The notes beneath the pieces are model-generated. The model was not told the DNA's origin and ran no database searches. It worked only from the letters and a program-made list of their open reading frames with translations. Source: Azospira restricta (GTDB taxonomy: Bacteria > Pseudomonadota > Gammaproteobacteria > Burkholderiales > Rhodocyclaceae). Taken from it: a stretch of DNA of 64,000 bases. Position 1 is the first letter of the stretch. Every line of letters begins with the position of its first letter. The translations under genes were made by a program, and so were the position numbers. Below, in pieces: positions 39,191 through 47,704 of the stretch. The stretch spans positions 992,001 to 1,056,000 of the forward strand of contig NZ_CP064781.1 in the NCBI RefSeq assembly GCF_016858125.1, in the 5' to 3' direction.

Positions 39191-39724
39191 TCAGTAGCCG
39201 GTCTTCAGCGGCGCGTTGTCGGCGGGCGCGGCGGCCTGCGGGGCGGCCGGAGCGGTGGCGCCGGCCGCCTCCTGCTTGGCCTTGTTGGCGGCGGCGCGCT
39301 CGTGCGCGTCGCTGACCGCCTTGGCGGCTTCCGGCGGCATGTAGTTCTCGTCGTGCTTGGCCAGCACCTCGCTGGCGACGAAGCGGTTGCCGCCGGCATC
39401 GAGCTTGCCCTGCGCGACGACGCCCTTCCCTTCCTTGAACAGGTCGGGGAGGATGCCCTTGTAGGCGACCGGCAGGTCCTTCTCGGTGTCGGTGACGATG
39501 AAGCTGACGGTGACGCCGTCGGCCTCGCGCTTCACCGAGCCCTCCTTGACCATGCCGCCGATGCGGAAGGCCTTGCCCTGCGGCGCCTTGCCGGCGAGCA
39601 CGTCGGTCGGCGAGATGTACAGCGCGATGTTGCTGTTCAGCGCATTGAGCACCAGCGTCGCGGCGAGGCCGAGCACGACGAGGCCGCCTCCGATCAGGGC
39701 AATGCGTTTTTGACGGGCTTTCAT
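39191..39724 (-). CDS. ccmE: Heme chaperone CcmE
   Basis: CcmE binds heme covalently and carries it to CcmF. The 177-residue protein has one N-terminal anchor ([22 protein letters not shown]), an OB-fold core ([15 protein letters not shown] ... [21 protein letters not shown]) and the heme-binding histidine in [10 protein letters not shown] with the following tyrosine. A long alanine/proline-rich tail follows. It lies 10 bases upstream of ccmF and 12 bases after ccmD. Confidence 0.95.
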   Translation of the reverse strand: MKARQKRIALIGGGLVVLGLAATLVLNALNSNIALYISPTDVLAGKAPQGKAFRIGGMVKEGSVKREADGVTVSFIVTDTEKDLPVAYKGILPDLFKEGKGVVAQGKLDAGGNRFVASEVLAKHDENYMPPEAAKAVSDAHERAAANKAKQEAAGATAPAAPQAAAPADNAPLKTGY

Positions 39725-39736
39725 GGAGGACTCCTG

Positions 39737-39961
39737 TTACTGCGGATGGTTCGGGGTGGGCGGCGTGCGCCGTTCGCCGGCGGATTTCGTTTCCGCCCGG
39801 AGCTGCCGCTTGAGGCGGGCGATCAATTGGTTTCGACGGCGCACGGCGAGCATCGGTTCCAGCGCCAGGATCAGCGCGGTGACGCCGAACGAGCCCCAGA
39901 CGTAGAGGCCGTAGCCGCCCATCGCCAGGAAGTCGGAGAAGCTCTGCCAGTGGATGTTCAT
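39737..39961 (-). CDS. ccmD: CcmD, small membrane subunit
   Basis: CcmD is a small membrane protein that helps release holo-CcmE from CcmABC. The 74-residue product has the family's DFLAMGGYGLYVWGSFG start, one membrane helix (VWGSFGVTALILALEPML) and a basic cytoplasmic tail (RRRNQLIARLKRQLR). The ATG overlaps the ccmC stop as ATGA. It is inside a longer reading frame that is not otherwise used. Confidence 0.9.
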   Translation of the reverse strand: MNIHWQSFSDFLAMGGYGLYVWGSFGVTALILALEPMLAVRRRNQLIARLKRQLRAETKSAGERRTPPTPNHPQ

Positions 39962-40713
39962 TTCGTGCCCTCCGCCTGCAGCACGCCCTTCACCCACTCG
40001 CTGCCGCGCTCGCGCTCGAGCATGATGCCGCGCACCCGGTAGAGCGCGACGGCGATGCTGTACATCCAGAACGCCAGCGCCATCAGCAGCATGCCCCACA
40101 GCATCAGCGCGGCCATCGACGGCGACTTGGTCAGGCTCACCGACGAGCCCTGGTGCAGCGTGTTCCACCACTTCACCGAGAAGTAGATGATCGGGATGTT
40201 CACGACGCCGACCAGCGCCAGCACGGCGCCGGCCTTGTCGGCGCGGCGCGGGTCGTCGATCGAGGCCTGCAGCGCGATGAAGCCGATGTAGAGGAAGAGC
40301 AGGATCAGCTCCGAGGTCAGCCGTGCATCCCACACCCACCAGGTTCCCCACATCGGCTTGCCCCACAGCGCGCCGGTCCACAGCGAGAGGAAGGCCATCA
40401 GCGCCCCGGTCGGCGCCAGCGCCTGCGCCATCATCCCGGAGAGGCGCGTGTTGTAGGCCAGCCCGAGGCCGGCCCAGAAGGCCATCACCAGGTAGATGAA
40501 CATGCTCATCCACGAGGCCGGGACGTGCACGAAGATGATGCGGTAGCCCTCGCCCTGCTGGAAGTCGGTCGGCGCGACGGCGAGGCCCAGCCACAGCCCG
40601 GCGGCGCCGAAGACGACGGCCGCCGCGGCGAACCACGGGATCAGCTTCCCGGCGAGCGGGTAGAAGCTCTGCGGCGAGGCGTACTTGAACCAGTTGATCA
40701 GGCGGTTGTTCAC
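39958..40713 (-). CDS. ccmC: Heme export/attachment protein CcmC
   Basis: CcmC loads heme onto CcmE. The 251-residue protein has six membrane helices and the WWD motif WGTWWVWDARLTSELILLF near residue 125, with histidines in IIFVHVPASWMSMF and HQGSS. The N-terminus (INWFKYASPQSFYPLAGKLIPWF) is family-typical. It lies 9 bases downstream of ccmB. Confidence 0.95.
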   Translation of the reverse strand: MNNRLINWFKYASPQSFYPLAGKLIPWFAAAAVVFGAAGLWLGLAVAPTDFQQGEGYRIIFVHVPASWMSMFIYLVMAFWAGLGLAYNTRLSGMMAQALAPTGALMAFLSLWTGALWGKPMWGTWWVWDARLTSELILLFLYIGFIALQASIDDPRRADKAGAVLALVGVVNIPIIYFSVKWWNTLHQGSSVSLTKSPSMAALMLWGMLLMALAFWMYSIAVALYRVRGIMLERERGSEWVKGVLQAEGTK

Positions 40714-40722
40714 GTTATCCCA

Positions 40723-41391
40723 CTATTCGAGCGAAATTCTCAAGGCCGCCGCGGTTGCCCACGGCGCGAAAAACACGCCGGCGATCGCCAGCGCGCCGAG
40801 GATCGACAGGTGCGCCTCGGCGCCGAGGCCGGTCACCGTCGCATCGACCGCGCCGGCGCCGAAGATCAGCACCGGGATGTACAGCGGCAGCACCAGCAGC
40901 GACACCAGCACGCCGCCGCCGCGCAGGCCCAGCGTCAGCGCCGCGCCGATGGCGCCGATGCCGGACAGCGCCGGCGTGCCGATCAAGAGCGACACGGTCA
41001 GCACCAGCAGCGCGTCGCCGGCCAGGTCGAACTGGATGCCGAGCACCGGCGCCAAGAGCGCCAGCGGCAGGCCGGACACCAGCCAGTGCGCGAGCACCTT
41101 GCCGAGCACGGTCAGGCCGAGCGGCTGCGGCGCCAGCACCAGCTGCTCGAGCGTGCCGTCGCGGTAGTCGTCGGCGAACAGCCGCGGCAGCGACAGCATC
41201 GTCGCCAGCAGCGCGCCGACCCACAGCACCCCCGGGGCCAGCTTCCGCAGCAGGTCCGGCTCCGGACCGACGCCGAGCGGGAACAGGCTGGCGACGATGA
41301 TGAAGAAGAACAGCACCGACACGATGTCGGCCTGCCGGCGCATCGCCAGCCGCAGATCGCGCGCGGTGATCGCGCCCACCATGCCGATCAT
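40723..41391 (-). CDS. ccmB: ABC transporter permease CcmB
   Basis: CcmB is the permease partner of CcmA; with CcmC it releases heme-loaded CcmE. The 222-residue membrane protein has about six helices and family marks (RDLRLAMRRQADIVSVLFFF, LLATMLSLPRLFADDYRDGTLEQLVLAP, LLVLPLYIPVLIFGAGAV). ATG 41391 overlaps the ccmA stop as ATGA. Confidence 0.94.
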   Translation of the reverse strand: MIGMVGAITARDLRLAMRRQADIVSVLFFFIIVASLFPLGVGPEPDLLRKLAPGVLWVGALLATMLSLPRLFADDYRDGTLEQLVLAPQPLGLTVLGKVLAHWLVSGLPLALLAPVLGIQFDLAGDALLVLTVSLLIGTPALSGIGAIGAALTLGLRGGGVLVSLLVLPLYIPVLIFGAGAVDATVTGLGAEAHLSILGALAIAGVFFAPWATAAALRISLE

Positions 41392-42002
41392 GAGAGCTTC
41401 AGCTCCTTCACCGCGCCGGCGGGAATGTCCACCGCCTGGTGCGTGGTCAGCACGGCCATCCCGCCGCGCTGCAGGTGGGCGCCGATCAGCCCGGCCAGCC
41501 AGGCCACCGCCGCCACGTCGAGGGCGACGAAGGGCTCGTCGAGCACCCACAGCGCGCGCTTTTCATGCACCAGCCGGGACAGCGCGACGCGCCGCTTCTG
41601 CCCTTGCGACAGGTACTTGCAGGCGAGGTCCTCGCGCCCGGCCAGCCCGACCGCTTCCAGCGCGTCGATCGCGTCGTCCTCGGAGAGGGCTTCGCCGGCG
41701 AGGTGCGCCGACGCCAGCAGGTTCTCGAGCGGCGTCAGCTCCTCCTTGATCGCGTTCAAATGGCCGAGGTAGCACAGCTCCTCGCGGAATTCGTCGCCGA
41801 GTTGGCCGATCGGCTCGCCCTTCCAGCGGATCTCGCCGGCGACCGGGTGCGTCAGCCCGCAGATCATGCGCAGCAGCGTCGTCTTGCCGGCGCCGTTCCT
41901 GCCCTGCAGGAACAGCATCTCGCCGCCGTCGACGCGGAAGCCGATGCGCGAGAACAGGCGCCGTTCGCCGCGCTGGCATTCAAGGTTGGAGGCTTCGAGC
42001 AT
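41388..42002 (-). CDS. ccmA: Heme exporter ATP-binding protein CcmA
   Basis: CcmA is the ATPase of the CcmAB complex. The 204-residue protein has Walker A GRNGAGKTTLLR, the signature region LSQGQKRRVALSRL, Walker B LWVLDEPFVALD and the H-loop TTHQAV. It is the first gene of the ccm operon. The upstream 396-base gap shared with nirB holds three FNR-like boxes, the nearest ending 66 bases from the ATG. Confidence 0.95.
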   Translation of the reverse strand: MLEASNLECQRGERRLFSRIGFRVDGGEMLFLQGRNGAGKTTLLRMICGLTHPVAGEIRWKGEPIGQLGDEFREELCYLGHLNAIKEELTPLENLLASAHLAGEALSEDDAIDALEAVGLAGREDLACKYLSQGQKRRVALSRLVHEKRALWVLDEPFVALDVAAVAWLAGLIGAHLQRGGMAVLTTHQAVDIPAGAVKELKLS

Positions 42003-42067
42003 CAGGGAGCGGGGCGGGGGCGGATGAAAGCGTGCGCGTATTTTGGGGCAGCTATTGTAGCGGGGGG

Positions 42068-42081
42068 TTGATGCGCATCAA
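42068..42081 (-). promoter_or_regulatory. Perfect FNR box proximal to ccmA
   Basis: TTGAT-gcgc-ATCAA is a full match. At -41.5 it predicts a ccmA start near 42033 with a 31-base leader. The same site overlaps a possible sigma-70 promoter on the minus strand (TTGATG at 42081-42076, 16-base spacer, TACAAT at 42059-42054). FNR could therefore activate from the first start or block the second; sequence alone does not decide. Confidence 0.75.
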
Positions 42082-42106
42082 ATGGCGGCTTCGCGCCGGG
42101 AAAAAT

Positions 42107-42120
42107 TTGATGTGGGTCAA
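42107..42120. promoter_or_regulatory. Second FNR-like box in the ccmA-nirB gap
   Basis: TTGAT-gtgg-GTCAA matches 9 of 10 fixed positions. It lies 26 bases beyond the ccmA-proximal box, inside an AT-rich stretch. It may act with either gene. Confidence 0.6.
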
Positions 42121-42181
42121 ATTTTGTTTTTTTCTGACGATAAGATTAAAAAAGTTGCTTGTTATCAATGAAGTCGAAATT

Positions 42182-42195
42182 TTGATATGTATCAA
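42182..42195. promoter_or_regulatory. Third FNR box in the ccmA-nirB gap
   Basis: TTGAT-atgt-ATCAA is a full match, flanked by extra symmetric TT/AA. It lies 159 bases upstream of the nirB sigma-54 promoter and 180 bases from ccmA. At -41.5 on the plus strand a start near 42230 would be expected, though the -10 there is weak. Confidence 0.72.
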
Positions 42196-42210
42196 AAATA
42201 AGATATCACT

Positions 42211-42264
42211 TGTTTTGTGCATGCGCCCTTTAAAAGTGCATGTTTTGTGCCCGATGGCGGTGCT
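42211..42264 (+). promoter_or_regulatory. Upstream activator region of nirB (NtrC-like site and direct repeats)
   Basis: TGTTTTGTGC occurs at 42211-42220 and 42241-42250, 30 bases apart. TGCCCG-ATGGC-GGTGCT at 42248-42264 fits the NtrC consensus TGCACC-N5-GGTGCA at 9 of 12 positions and is centred near -111 from the sigma-54 start. GTGCATG half-sites occur at 42217-42223 and 42236-42242. Spacing and position suit an enhancer-binding protein, most simply NtrC. Confidence 0.6.
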
Positions 42265-42340
42265 TCATTGGTCAGGATGGTCCGCCGGTCTGTTCTTCAT
42301 GTCGTTGTTGAAAAAGGGTTTTGTTGTCATTTGTTGCGAT

Positions 42341-42356
42341 TGGCACAGGAATTGCG
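42341..42356 (+). promoter_or_regulatory. Sigma-54 promoter of nirBD
   Basis: TGGCAC-AGGAA-TTGCG matches the sigma-54 consensus at every strongly conserved base with correct spacing. The predicted start is near 42367, giving a leader of about 32 bases with GGGAGAGG before the nirB ATG. This indicates nitrogen-type control of nirBD. Confidence 0.85.
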
Positions 42357-42398
42357 AGTCGGTCTCCGTTTTGGTTTCAACAAACGGGAGAGGTCGCA

Positions 42399-44846
42399 AT
42401 GAAGAAGGAAAAACTGATACTGGTCGGCAACGGCATGGCCGGCGTCCGCGCCATCGAGGAACTGCTCGCGCTGGCGCCGGACAAGTACGAGATCACCGTG
42501 TTCGGCGAGGAGCCGCACGGCAACTACAACCGCATCCTGCTCTCGCACGTGCTCTCGGGCGAGAAGCCGTTCGCCGACACGGTGCTCAACGACCGCGCCT
42601 GGTACGAGAAGCACGGCATCCGGCTGGAGAGCGGCAGGAAGGTGGTGGCGATCAACCGCGCCCGCCGCCAGGTGATCGCCGCCGACGGTACCATCGCCGA
42701 CTACGACAAGCTGCTGCTCGCCACCGGTGCGCGGCCGACGATGATGCCGCTGCCCGGCAGCCACCTGTTCGGCGTCATGAGCTTCCGCAACATCGCCGAG
42801 GTCGAGACGATGCTCGACCTCGCCCGCCCCGGCCGCCGCGCGGTCGTCGTCGGTGGCGGCCTGCTCGGGCTGGAGGCGGCCTACGGCCTGAAGCAGCGCG
42901 GCATGCAGGTGACCGTCGTGCACCTGATGGACAAGCTGATGGAGCGCCAGCTCGACGCGCCGGCGGCGGCGCTCTTGAAGCGCTCGCTGGAAGAGCGCGG
43001 CATCGCCGTCGAACTCGGCGCCGAGACGCAGGGCTTCGTCGGCGGCAAGCAGGTCGAGGCGGTACGCCTGCGCGACGGGCGCACGCTGCCGGCCGACCTC
43101 GCGGTGGTCGCCATCGGCATCCGCCCCAACGTCGAGCTGGCGCAGCAGTCCGGCATCCATTGCCAGCGCGGCATCGTCGTCAACGGCAGCATGCAGACCT
43201 ACGATCCGCGCATCTACGCGGTCGGCGAATGCGTCGAGCACGCCGGCAACACCTACGGCCTGGTCGCGCCGCTGTTCAAGCAGGCGAAGGTCGTCGCCAA
43301 CCATCTCGCCGGCCTCGGCCATGCGCGCTACGAGGACCAGCCGTTGGCGACCAAGCTGAAGATCACCGGCATCGACCTCTATTCGGCCGGCCACTTCGGC
43401 GGCGGCGACGGCTACGAGGAGCTGGTCATGGAGGACCCCGGCCGCGGCGTCTACAAGAAGCTGGTGATCCGCGATAACCGGCTCGCCGGCGCGCTGCTCT
43501 ACGGCGACACGACGAACGAGACCTGGTACTACGACCTGATGCGCGACGGCTCGGACATCTCCGAACTGCGCCCGAACCTGCTGCACGGCCACGGCCACCT
43601 GGGCGACGCCGGCCACAGCGGCGCCGTCGCCGTCGCCAGCATGCCCGACGAGACCGAGGTCTGCGGCTGCAACGGCATCACCAAGGGCATGATCGTCAAG
43701 GCGATCACCGACAAGGGGCTGTTCACGCTCGAGGAGGTGCGTTCGCACACCAAGGCCTCGGCGTCCTGCGGCTCGTGCACCGGCAAGGTCGAGCAGATCC
43801 TCGCCTTCACGCTCGGCGGCGACTACAGCCCGGCGCCGCAGGAAAAGCCGCTGTGCGGCTGCACCGAGCACACCCACGCCGAGGTGCGCAACGCGATCCG
43901 CGAGCAGCACCTGACGACGATTCCAGAAACGATGCGCTTCCTCGAATGGAAGACGCCGGACGGCTGCCCGAAGTGCCGGCCGGCGCTCAACTACTACCTG
44001 ATCTCGACCTGGCCGGGCGAAGCCAAGGACGACCCGCAAAGCCGCGTGCACAACGAGCGCGTGCACGCCAACATCCAGAACGACGGCAGCTACTCGGTGG
44101 TGCCGCGGACCTGGGGCGGGCTGACCAACGCCAAGGAACTGCGCGTCATCGCCGACCTCGCCGAGAAGTACAACGTGCCGGTCAAGGTCACCGGCGGCCA
44201 GCGGCTGGCGATCCCGTTCATCAAGAAGGAGGATCTGCCCAAGGTGTGGGCGACGCTGAACGACAACGACATGCTCTCCGGCTTCGCCTACGGCAAGGCA
44301 GTGCGCTCGGTGAAGTCCTGCGTCGGCAAGGGCCTGTGCCGCTTCGGCACGCAGGACTCGCTCGGTCTCGGGGTCGCCGTCGAGAAGAAGTTCTGGGGCG
44401 CGTGGACGCCGCACAAGTTCAAGATGGGCGTCTCCGGCTGCCCGCGCAACTGCGCCGAGGCGACGATCAAGGACTTCGGCATCGTCGGCGTCGATTCCGG
44501 CTGGGAGCTGCACGTCGGCGGTACCTGCGGCGTGCGCGTGCGCGCCACCGACCTGTTGTGCAAGGTCGCCACCGACGACGAGGCGATCGAGCACGCCGCC
44601 GCCTTCCTGCAGCTCTACCGCGAGGAGGGCTGGTACCTGGAGCGCTCGTCGGCGTGGATCGAGCGCGTCGGCATGCCCTACGTGAAGAAGCGCATCCTCG
44701 ACGACGGCGCAGCGCGCCAGGCGCTCGCCGAGCGCTTCTGGCACGCGCAGCAGTTCGCCCAGGTCGACCCCTGGCAGGACCGCGCGAAGTCCGACCGTCC
44801 CGATTACGAATACGCGGCGCTCGAAGTCGTCGAAGCCGCCGCCTGA
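42399..44846 (+). CDS. nirB: NADH-dependent siroheme nitrite reductase large subunit NirB
   Basis: NirB reduces nitrite to ammonium in the cytoplasm. The 815-residue protein has an FAD/NADH domain (LILVGNGMAGVRAIEEL; VVVGGGLLGLEAAYGLK), a BFD-like [2Fe-2S] domain (CGCNGITKG ... CGSCTGKV), and sulfite-reductase-type domains ending in the siroheme-[4Fe-4S] site CVGKGLC ... CPRNCAE. ATG 42399 follows GGGAGAGG. It is followed by nirD after 17 bases. The sigma-54 promoter favours an assimilatory role, although FNR boxes nearby leave room for anaerobic nitrite detoxification. Confidence 0.95.
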   Translation: MKKEKLILVGNGMAGVRAIEELLALAPDKYEITVFGEEPHGNYNRILLSHVLSGEKPFADTVLNDRAWYEKHGIRLESGRKVVAINRARRQVIAADGTIADYDKLLLATGARPTMMPLPGSHLFGVMSFRNIAEVETMLDLARPGRRAVVVGGGLLGLEAAYGLKQRGMQVTVVHLMDKLMERQLDAPAAALLKRSLEERGIAVELGAETQGFVGGKQVEAVRLRDGRTLPADLAVVAIGIRPNVELAQQSGIHCQRGIVVNGSMQTYDPRIYAVGECVEHAGNTYGLVAPLFKQAKVVANHLAGLGHARYEDQPLATKLKITGIDLYSAGHFGGGDGYEELVMEDPGRGVYKKLVIRDNRLAGALLYGDTTNETWYYDLMRDGSDISELRPNLLHGHGHLGDAGHSGAVAVASMPDETEVCGCNGITKGMIVKAITDKGLFTLEEVRSHTKASASCGSCTGKVEQILAFTLGGDYSPAPQEKPLCGCTEHTHAEVRNAIREQHLTTIPETMRFLEWKTPDGCPKCRPALNYYLISTWPGEAKDDPQSRVHNERVHANIQNDGSYSVVPRTWGGLTNAKELRVIADLAEKYNVPVKVTGGQRLAIPFIKKEDLPKVWATLNDNDMLSGFAYGKAVRSVKSCVGKGLCRFGTQDSLGLGVAVEKKFWGAWTPHKFKMGVSGCPRNCAEATIKDFGIVGVDSGWELHVGGTCGVRVRATDLLCKVATDDEAIEHAAAFLQLYREEGWYLERSSAWIERVGMPYVKKRILDDGAARQALAERFWHAQQFAQVDPWQDRAKSDRPDYEYAALEVVEAAA

Positions 44847-44863
44847 ACGAAGGAGAAACGAAC

Positions 44864-45247
44864 ATGACGACGATTAGGAACGAGATGCAGTGGATCGACG
44901 CCGGCCCGCTCGAGGCCATCCCCAGCCCCGGCGCCCGCCGCCTGCCGAGCGCGCACGGCGACATCGCCGTCGTCCGCACCGGCAGCGGAGCGGTCTACGC
45001 GATCGACGACCGCTGCCCGCACAAGGGCGGCCCGCTCAGCCAGGGCATGGTCTTCGGCGAGCGCGTGCAGTGTCCGCTGCACGGGTTGGTCATCGACCTG
45101 CCGACCGGCTTCGCCGTCGGCCCCGACACCGGCGCGGTGAGCACCTATCCGGTGCGTGTCGCCGACGGCCGCATTCTCGTCGGGCTGTTGCCGCAGACGG
45201 CGAGCGCCGCCTGCGGCGGCGGCTGCGCCTGCGCGCAGGCGGCCTGA
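44864..45247 (+). CDS. nirD: Nitrite reductase small subunit NirD (Rieske-type)
   Basis: The 127-residue partner of NirB has a Rieske fold with full [2Fe-2S] ligands, DRCPHKGGPL and QCPLHGLVIDL (CxH ... CxxH). E. coli NirD lacks these ligands, so this one is closer to NasE-type small subunits. A cysteine-rich tail (CGGGCACAQAA) is unusual. GGAG precedes the ATG. A strong terminator follows. Confidence 0.92.
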   Translation: MTTIRNEMQWIDAGPLEAIPSPGARRLPSAHGDIAVVRTGSGAVYAIDDRCPHKGGPLSQGMVFGERVQCPLHGLVIDLPTGFAVGPDTGAVSTYPVRVADGRILVGLLPQTASAACGGGCACAQAA

Positions 45248-45264
45248 ACCGGGGCGTTTCCGGC

Positions 45265-45294
45265 AACGGGGGCTGCGGCCCCCGTTTGTTTTTT
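45265..45294 (+). terminator. Rho-independent terminator after nirD
   Basis: AACGGGGGC (45265-45273) pairs with GCCCCCGTT (45278-45286) around TGCG, followed by TGTTTTTT. It lies 17 bases after the nirD stop and separates nirBD from the hydrogenase accessory genes. The following 39 bases to hupK contain only a weak -10-like TAGAAT, so the promoter of that operon is not clear. Confidence 0.92.
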
Positions 45295-45333
45295 CAGCGT
45301 GGGATAGAATCGCAGCCTCGCTTCGGGGGTGGC

Positions 45334-46323
45334 ATGGACGCGGGCAAACTCACCATCACAGTCGGCTGGGACGGCGCGCGCTGCGTGACGGCGGCACTCG
45401 CCTCGACGCGGCCGCAGGCGGCGCAGGCGCTCGTCGGCCGCGACGCCGACGAGGCGGTGGCGCTAGTGCCGCGGCTGTTCTCGCTGTGCGGCCAGGCGCA
45501 GGGCCTCGCCGCGCGGCTGGCGCTGGCAGCGGCGCGCGGCCAGCCCGCCGCTGCCAGCGCCTGTGCGGCGGCGCGGCGTGCGGTCGTGCTCGAGGCGATC
45601 GGCGAGCACCTCTGGCGGCTGTGCCTCGACTGGCCGCCGCTGCTCGGCGGCGCGCCCCGCCTCGACGACTTCCGCCGCTGGCGGCAGCGCCTCGCCGCAG
45701 CGGCGCCGGCCGACGATGCGGCGCTCGCCGCCGAACTACTCGCCTTTCTCCCTTCGTTGGCGCCGGGCGCCTGGCCGGCGGAAACAGCGGCGCCGAGCGT
45801 CGCGCTGCTGCCGCCGGTTGCCGCCGCCGAGTGGGCGCGCGTCGGCATCGACGCGGCCTTCGCCGCCTGTCCGCAATGGCAGGGCGCGCCGGCTGAAACC
45901 GGCGCGCTGGCGCGGCACGCCGGCGATGTCGCCGTCGCCGGGTTGCTGGCGCAGGGGCGGCGGATCGCCGCCCGCGTCGCGGCGCGGCTGGCCGACCTGC
46001 GCGAGCTGGCGGCGACCCTCGTCGACCCGGCGCGGGTTGTCGACTGGTTCGACGCGGCGCCCGTGGCCGCCGGCGTCGGGCTGGCCCGCGTCGAAACCGC
46101 GCGCGGACTCCTCCTCCATCTGATGCAGGTCAAGGACGAGCGGGTGGGGTGCCATGTTATCGTCGCCCCCACGGAGTGGAATTTCCATCCGCAGGGGGCG
46201 TTTGCCGGCGAGATCGCCGGCATCCCGGCGGCGACGCGCGACGCGGCGGCCGCGGCGGCGCGCCGGCTGGCGCTGGCGCTCGACCCCTGCGTCGCTTACG
46301 AGGTGGTGGTCGAAGATGCATGA
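45334..46323 (+). CDS. hupK: HupK/HoxV-like hydrogenase maturation protein
   Basis: The 329-residue protein looks like a degenerate NiFe-hydrogenase large subunit: LFSLCGQAQGLAARLAL resembles the N-terminal RICGxC region with only one cysteine left, and ALDPCVAYEVVVEDA resembles the C-terminal DPCxxC with the second cysteine lost. ARVETARGLLLHLMQVKDERVGCHVIVAPTEWNFHPQGAF matches the large-subunit core. HupK/HoxV proteins act as scaffolds in cofactor assembly of uptake hydrogenases. Its 3' end overlaps hypA by 8 bases. Structural hydrogenase genes do not precede it here, unlike in many hox/hup clusters. Confidence 0.82.
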   Translation: MDAGKLTITVGWDGARCVTAALASTRPQAAQALVGRDADEAVALVPRLFSLCGQAQGLAARLALAAARGQPAAASACAAARRAVVLEAIGEHLWRLCLDWPPLLGGAPRLDDFRRWRQRLAAAAPADDAALAAELLAFLPSLAPGAWPAETAAPSVALLPPVAAAEWARVGIDAAFAACPQWQGAPAETGALARHAGDVAVAGLLAQGRRIAARVAARLADLRELAATLVDPARVVDWFDAAPVAAGVGLARVETARGLLLHLMQVKDERVGCHVIVAPTEWNFHPQGAFAGEIAGIPAATRDAAAAAARRLALALDPCVAYEVVVEDA

Positions 46324-46657
46324 AATGTCGCTGGCCGAAGGGGTGGTCCAGATCATCGAGGACGCCGCCCGCGAGCAAGGTTTCCGTAAGGTGAAGACGG
46401 TATTTCTGGAGATCGGCTGGCTGTCGTCGGTCGAGCCGGACGCGATGGCCTTCTGCTTCGGTGCGGTGTCGCGCGGCACCATTGCCGACGGCGCGACGCT
46501 GGAGATCATCGAGGTCCCGGGCCGCGGCGAATGCCTGTCCTGCGGCAGGACGGTCGAGATCGGCGCCGTCTTCGACCCCTGCCCGGAATGCGGCGGCTAC
46601 CCGGTGCATCCGACCGCGGGCACCGAAATGCGCGTCAGGGAACTCGAAGTCGACTAA
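46316..46657 (+). CDS. hypA: Hydrogenase nickel incorporation protein HypA
   Basis: HypA delivers nickel to the hydrogenase large subunit with HypB. The 113-residue protein begins MHEMSLAEGVV (nickel-binding His2) and has the zinc site CLSCG ... CPECGG. ATG 46316 lies within the hupK 3' end, indicating coupled translation. Confidence 0.95.
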   Translation: MHEMSLAEGVVQIIEDAAREQGFRKVKTVFLEIGWLSSVEPDAMAFCFGAVSRGTIADGATLEIIEVPGRGECLSCGRTVEIGAVFDPCPECGGYPVHPTAGTEMRVRELEVD

Positions 46658-46699
46658 AAAAGAACGACGGAACAGCAGCACACTGGAGGAGCGAGAAGG

Positions 46700-47686
46700 A
46701 TGTGTACCACTTGCGGCTGCGCTGCCGGCGAAACGCGCATCGACGGCGAAGCCGTGCACGGCCATGACCATGAGCACTGGCATGTACACGCCGACGGCAC
46801 GGCGCATGCGCATCCGCCGGCGAACAATCCTTACCGGCCGGCGGCGCCGGCGCATGCCCATCGCCACGGCGACGCCGCCGCCGCCGCGCACGAGAGCGCC
46901 GGCTCCGTCCATTACGGCCACGGCCCGGCCGGCGCGCACGCGCCGGGGATGTCGCAGTCGCGCATGGTGCAGATCGAGCGCGACATCCTGTCCAAGAACG
47001 ACGCCTACGCCGCGCAGAACCGCGCCCGCTTCCTTGATCAGGGCATCTTCGCGCTGAACCTGGTCTCCAGCCCCGGCTCGGGCAAGACGACGCTGCTCTG
47101 CCGGACGATCGACGCGCTCAAGACGAAGCATGCGCTGGCCGTGATCGAGGGCGACCAGCAGACCAGCCACGACGCCGAGCGCATCCGCGCGACCGGCGCG
47201 CCGGCCTTGCAGATCAACACCGGCAAGGGCTGCCACCTCGACGCGCTGATGGTCGGCCACGCCGTCCAGAAGCTGGCGCCGGCGGACGCTTCGCTGCTCT
47301 TCATCGAGAACGTCGGCAACCTCGTCTGCCCGGCCGCCTTCGACCTCGGCGAGGCGCACAAGGTGGCGATCCTGTCGGTCACCGAGGGCGAGGACAAGCC
47401 GCTGAAGTACCCGGACATGTTCCGCGCCGCGTCGCTGATGCTGGTGAACAAGATCGACCTCCTGCCCTACGTGAACTTCAAGCTCGACGAGGCGATCGCA
47501 CACGCCCGCCGCGTCAATCCGCAGCTGGCGGTGATCCGGGTGTCGGCGACCAGCGGCGAAGGCTTCGCCGAGTGGCTGGGCTGGATCGAGGCCGGCCTCG
47601 CCGCGCAGGCAGCGAAGCGGCAGGAGACGGTGGCGTCGCTGAAGCGGCGCATCGCCGAACTCGAAGCCCGGCTCGCGCAAGGCTGA
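46700..47686 (+). CDS. hypB: Hydrogenase maturation GTPase HypB
   Basis: HypB is a GTP-dependent nickel-insertion protein. The 328-residue product has the N-terminal nickel motif MCTTCGC, a long histidine-rich region (about residues 20-80, at least 13 His) for nickel storage, the P-loop [19 protein letters not shown], and [17 protein letters not shown] lies just upstream of the ATG. It lies between hypA and hypF. Confidence 0.96.
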   Translation: MCTTCGCAAGETRIDGEAVHGHDHEHWHVHADGTAHAHPPANNPYRPAAPAHAHRHGDAAAAAHESAGSVHYGHGPAGAHAPGMSQSRMVQIERDILSKNDAYAAQNRARFLDQGIFALNLVSSPGSGKTTLLCRTIDALKTKHALAVIEGDQQTSHDAERIRATGAPALQINTGKGCHLDALMVGHAVQKLAPADASLLFIENVGNLVCPAAFDLGEAHKVAILSVTEGEDKPLKYPDMFRAASLMLVNKIDLLPYVNFKLDEAIAHARRVNPQLAVIRVSATSGEGFAEWLGWIEAGLAAQAAKRQETVASLKRRIAELEARLAQG

Positions 47687-47704
47687 TCCCGTCGCGGTCC
47701 GACC

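Noticed and set aside
45300-45333. Sigma-54 promoter in front of hupK
   Set aside because: GTGGCATGG at the start codon lacks a correctly spaced TTGC element, so it was not accepted.
45595-46223. Minus-strand serine/alanine-rich frame opposite the HupK gene
   Set aside because: It has the composition of a shadow frame with no ribosome-binding site or motif; the plus-strand frame matches the HupK family and overlaps hypA as expected.
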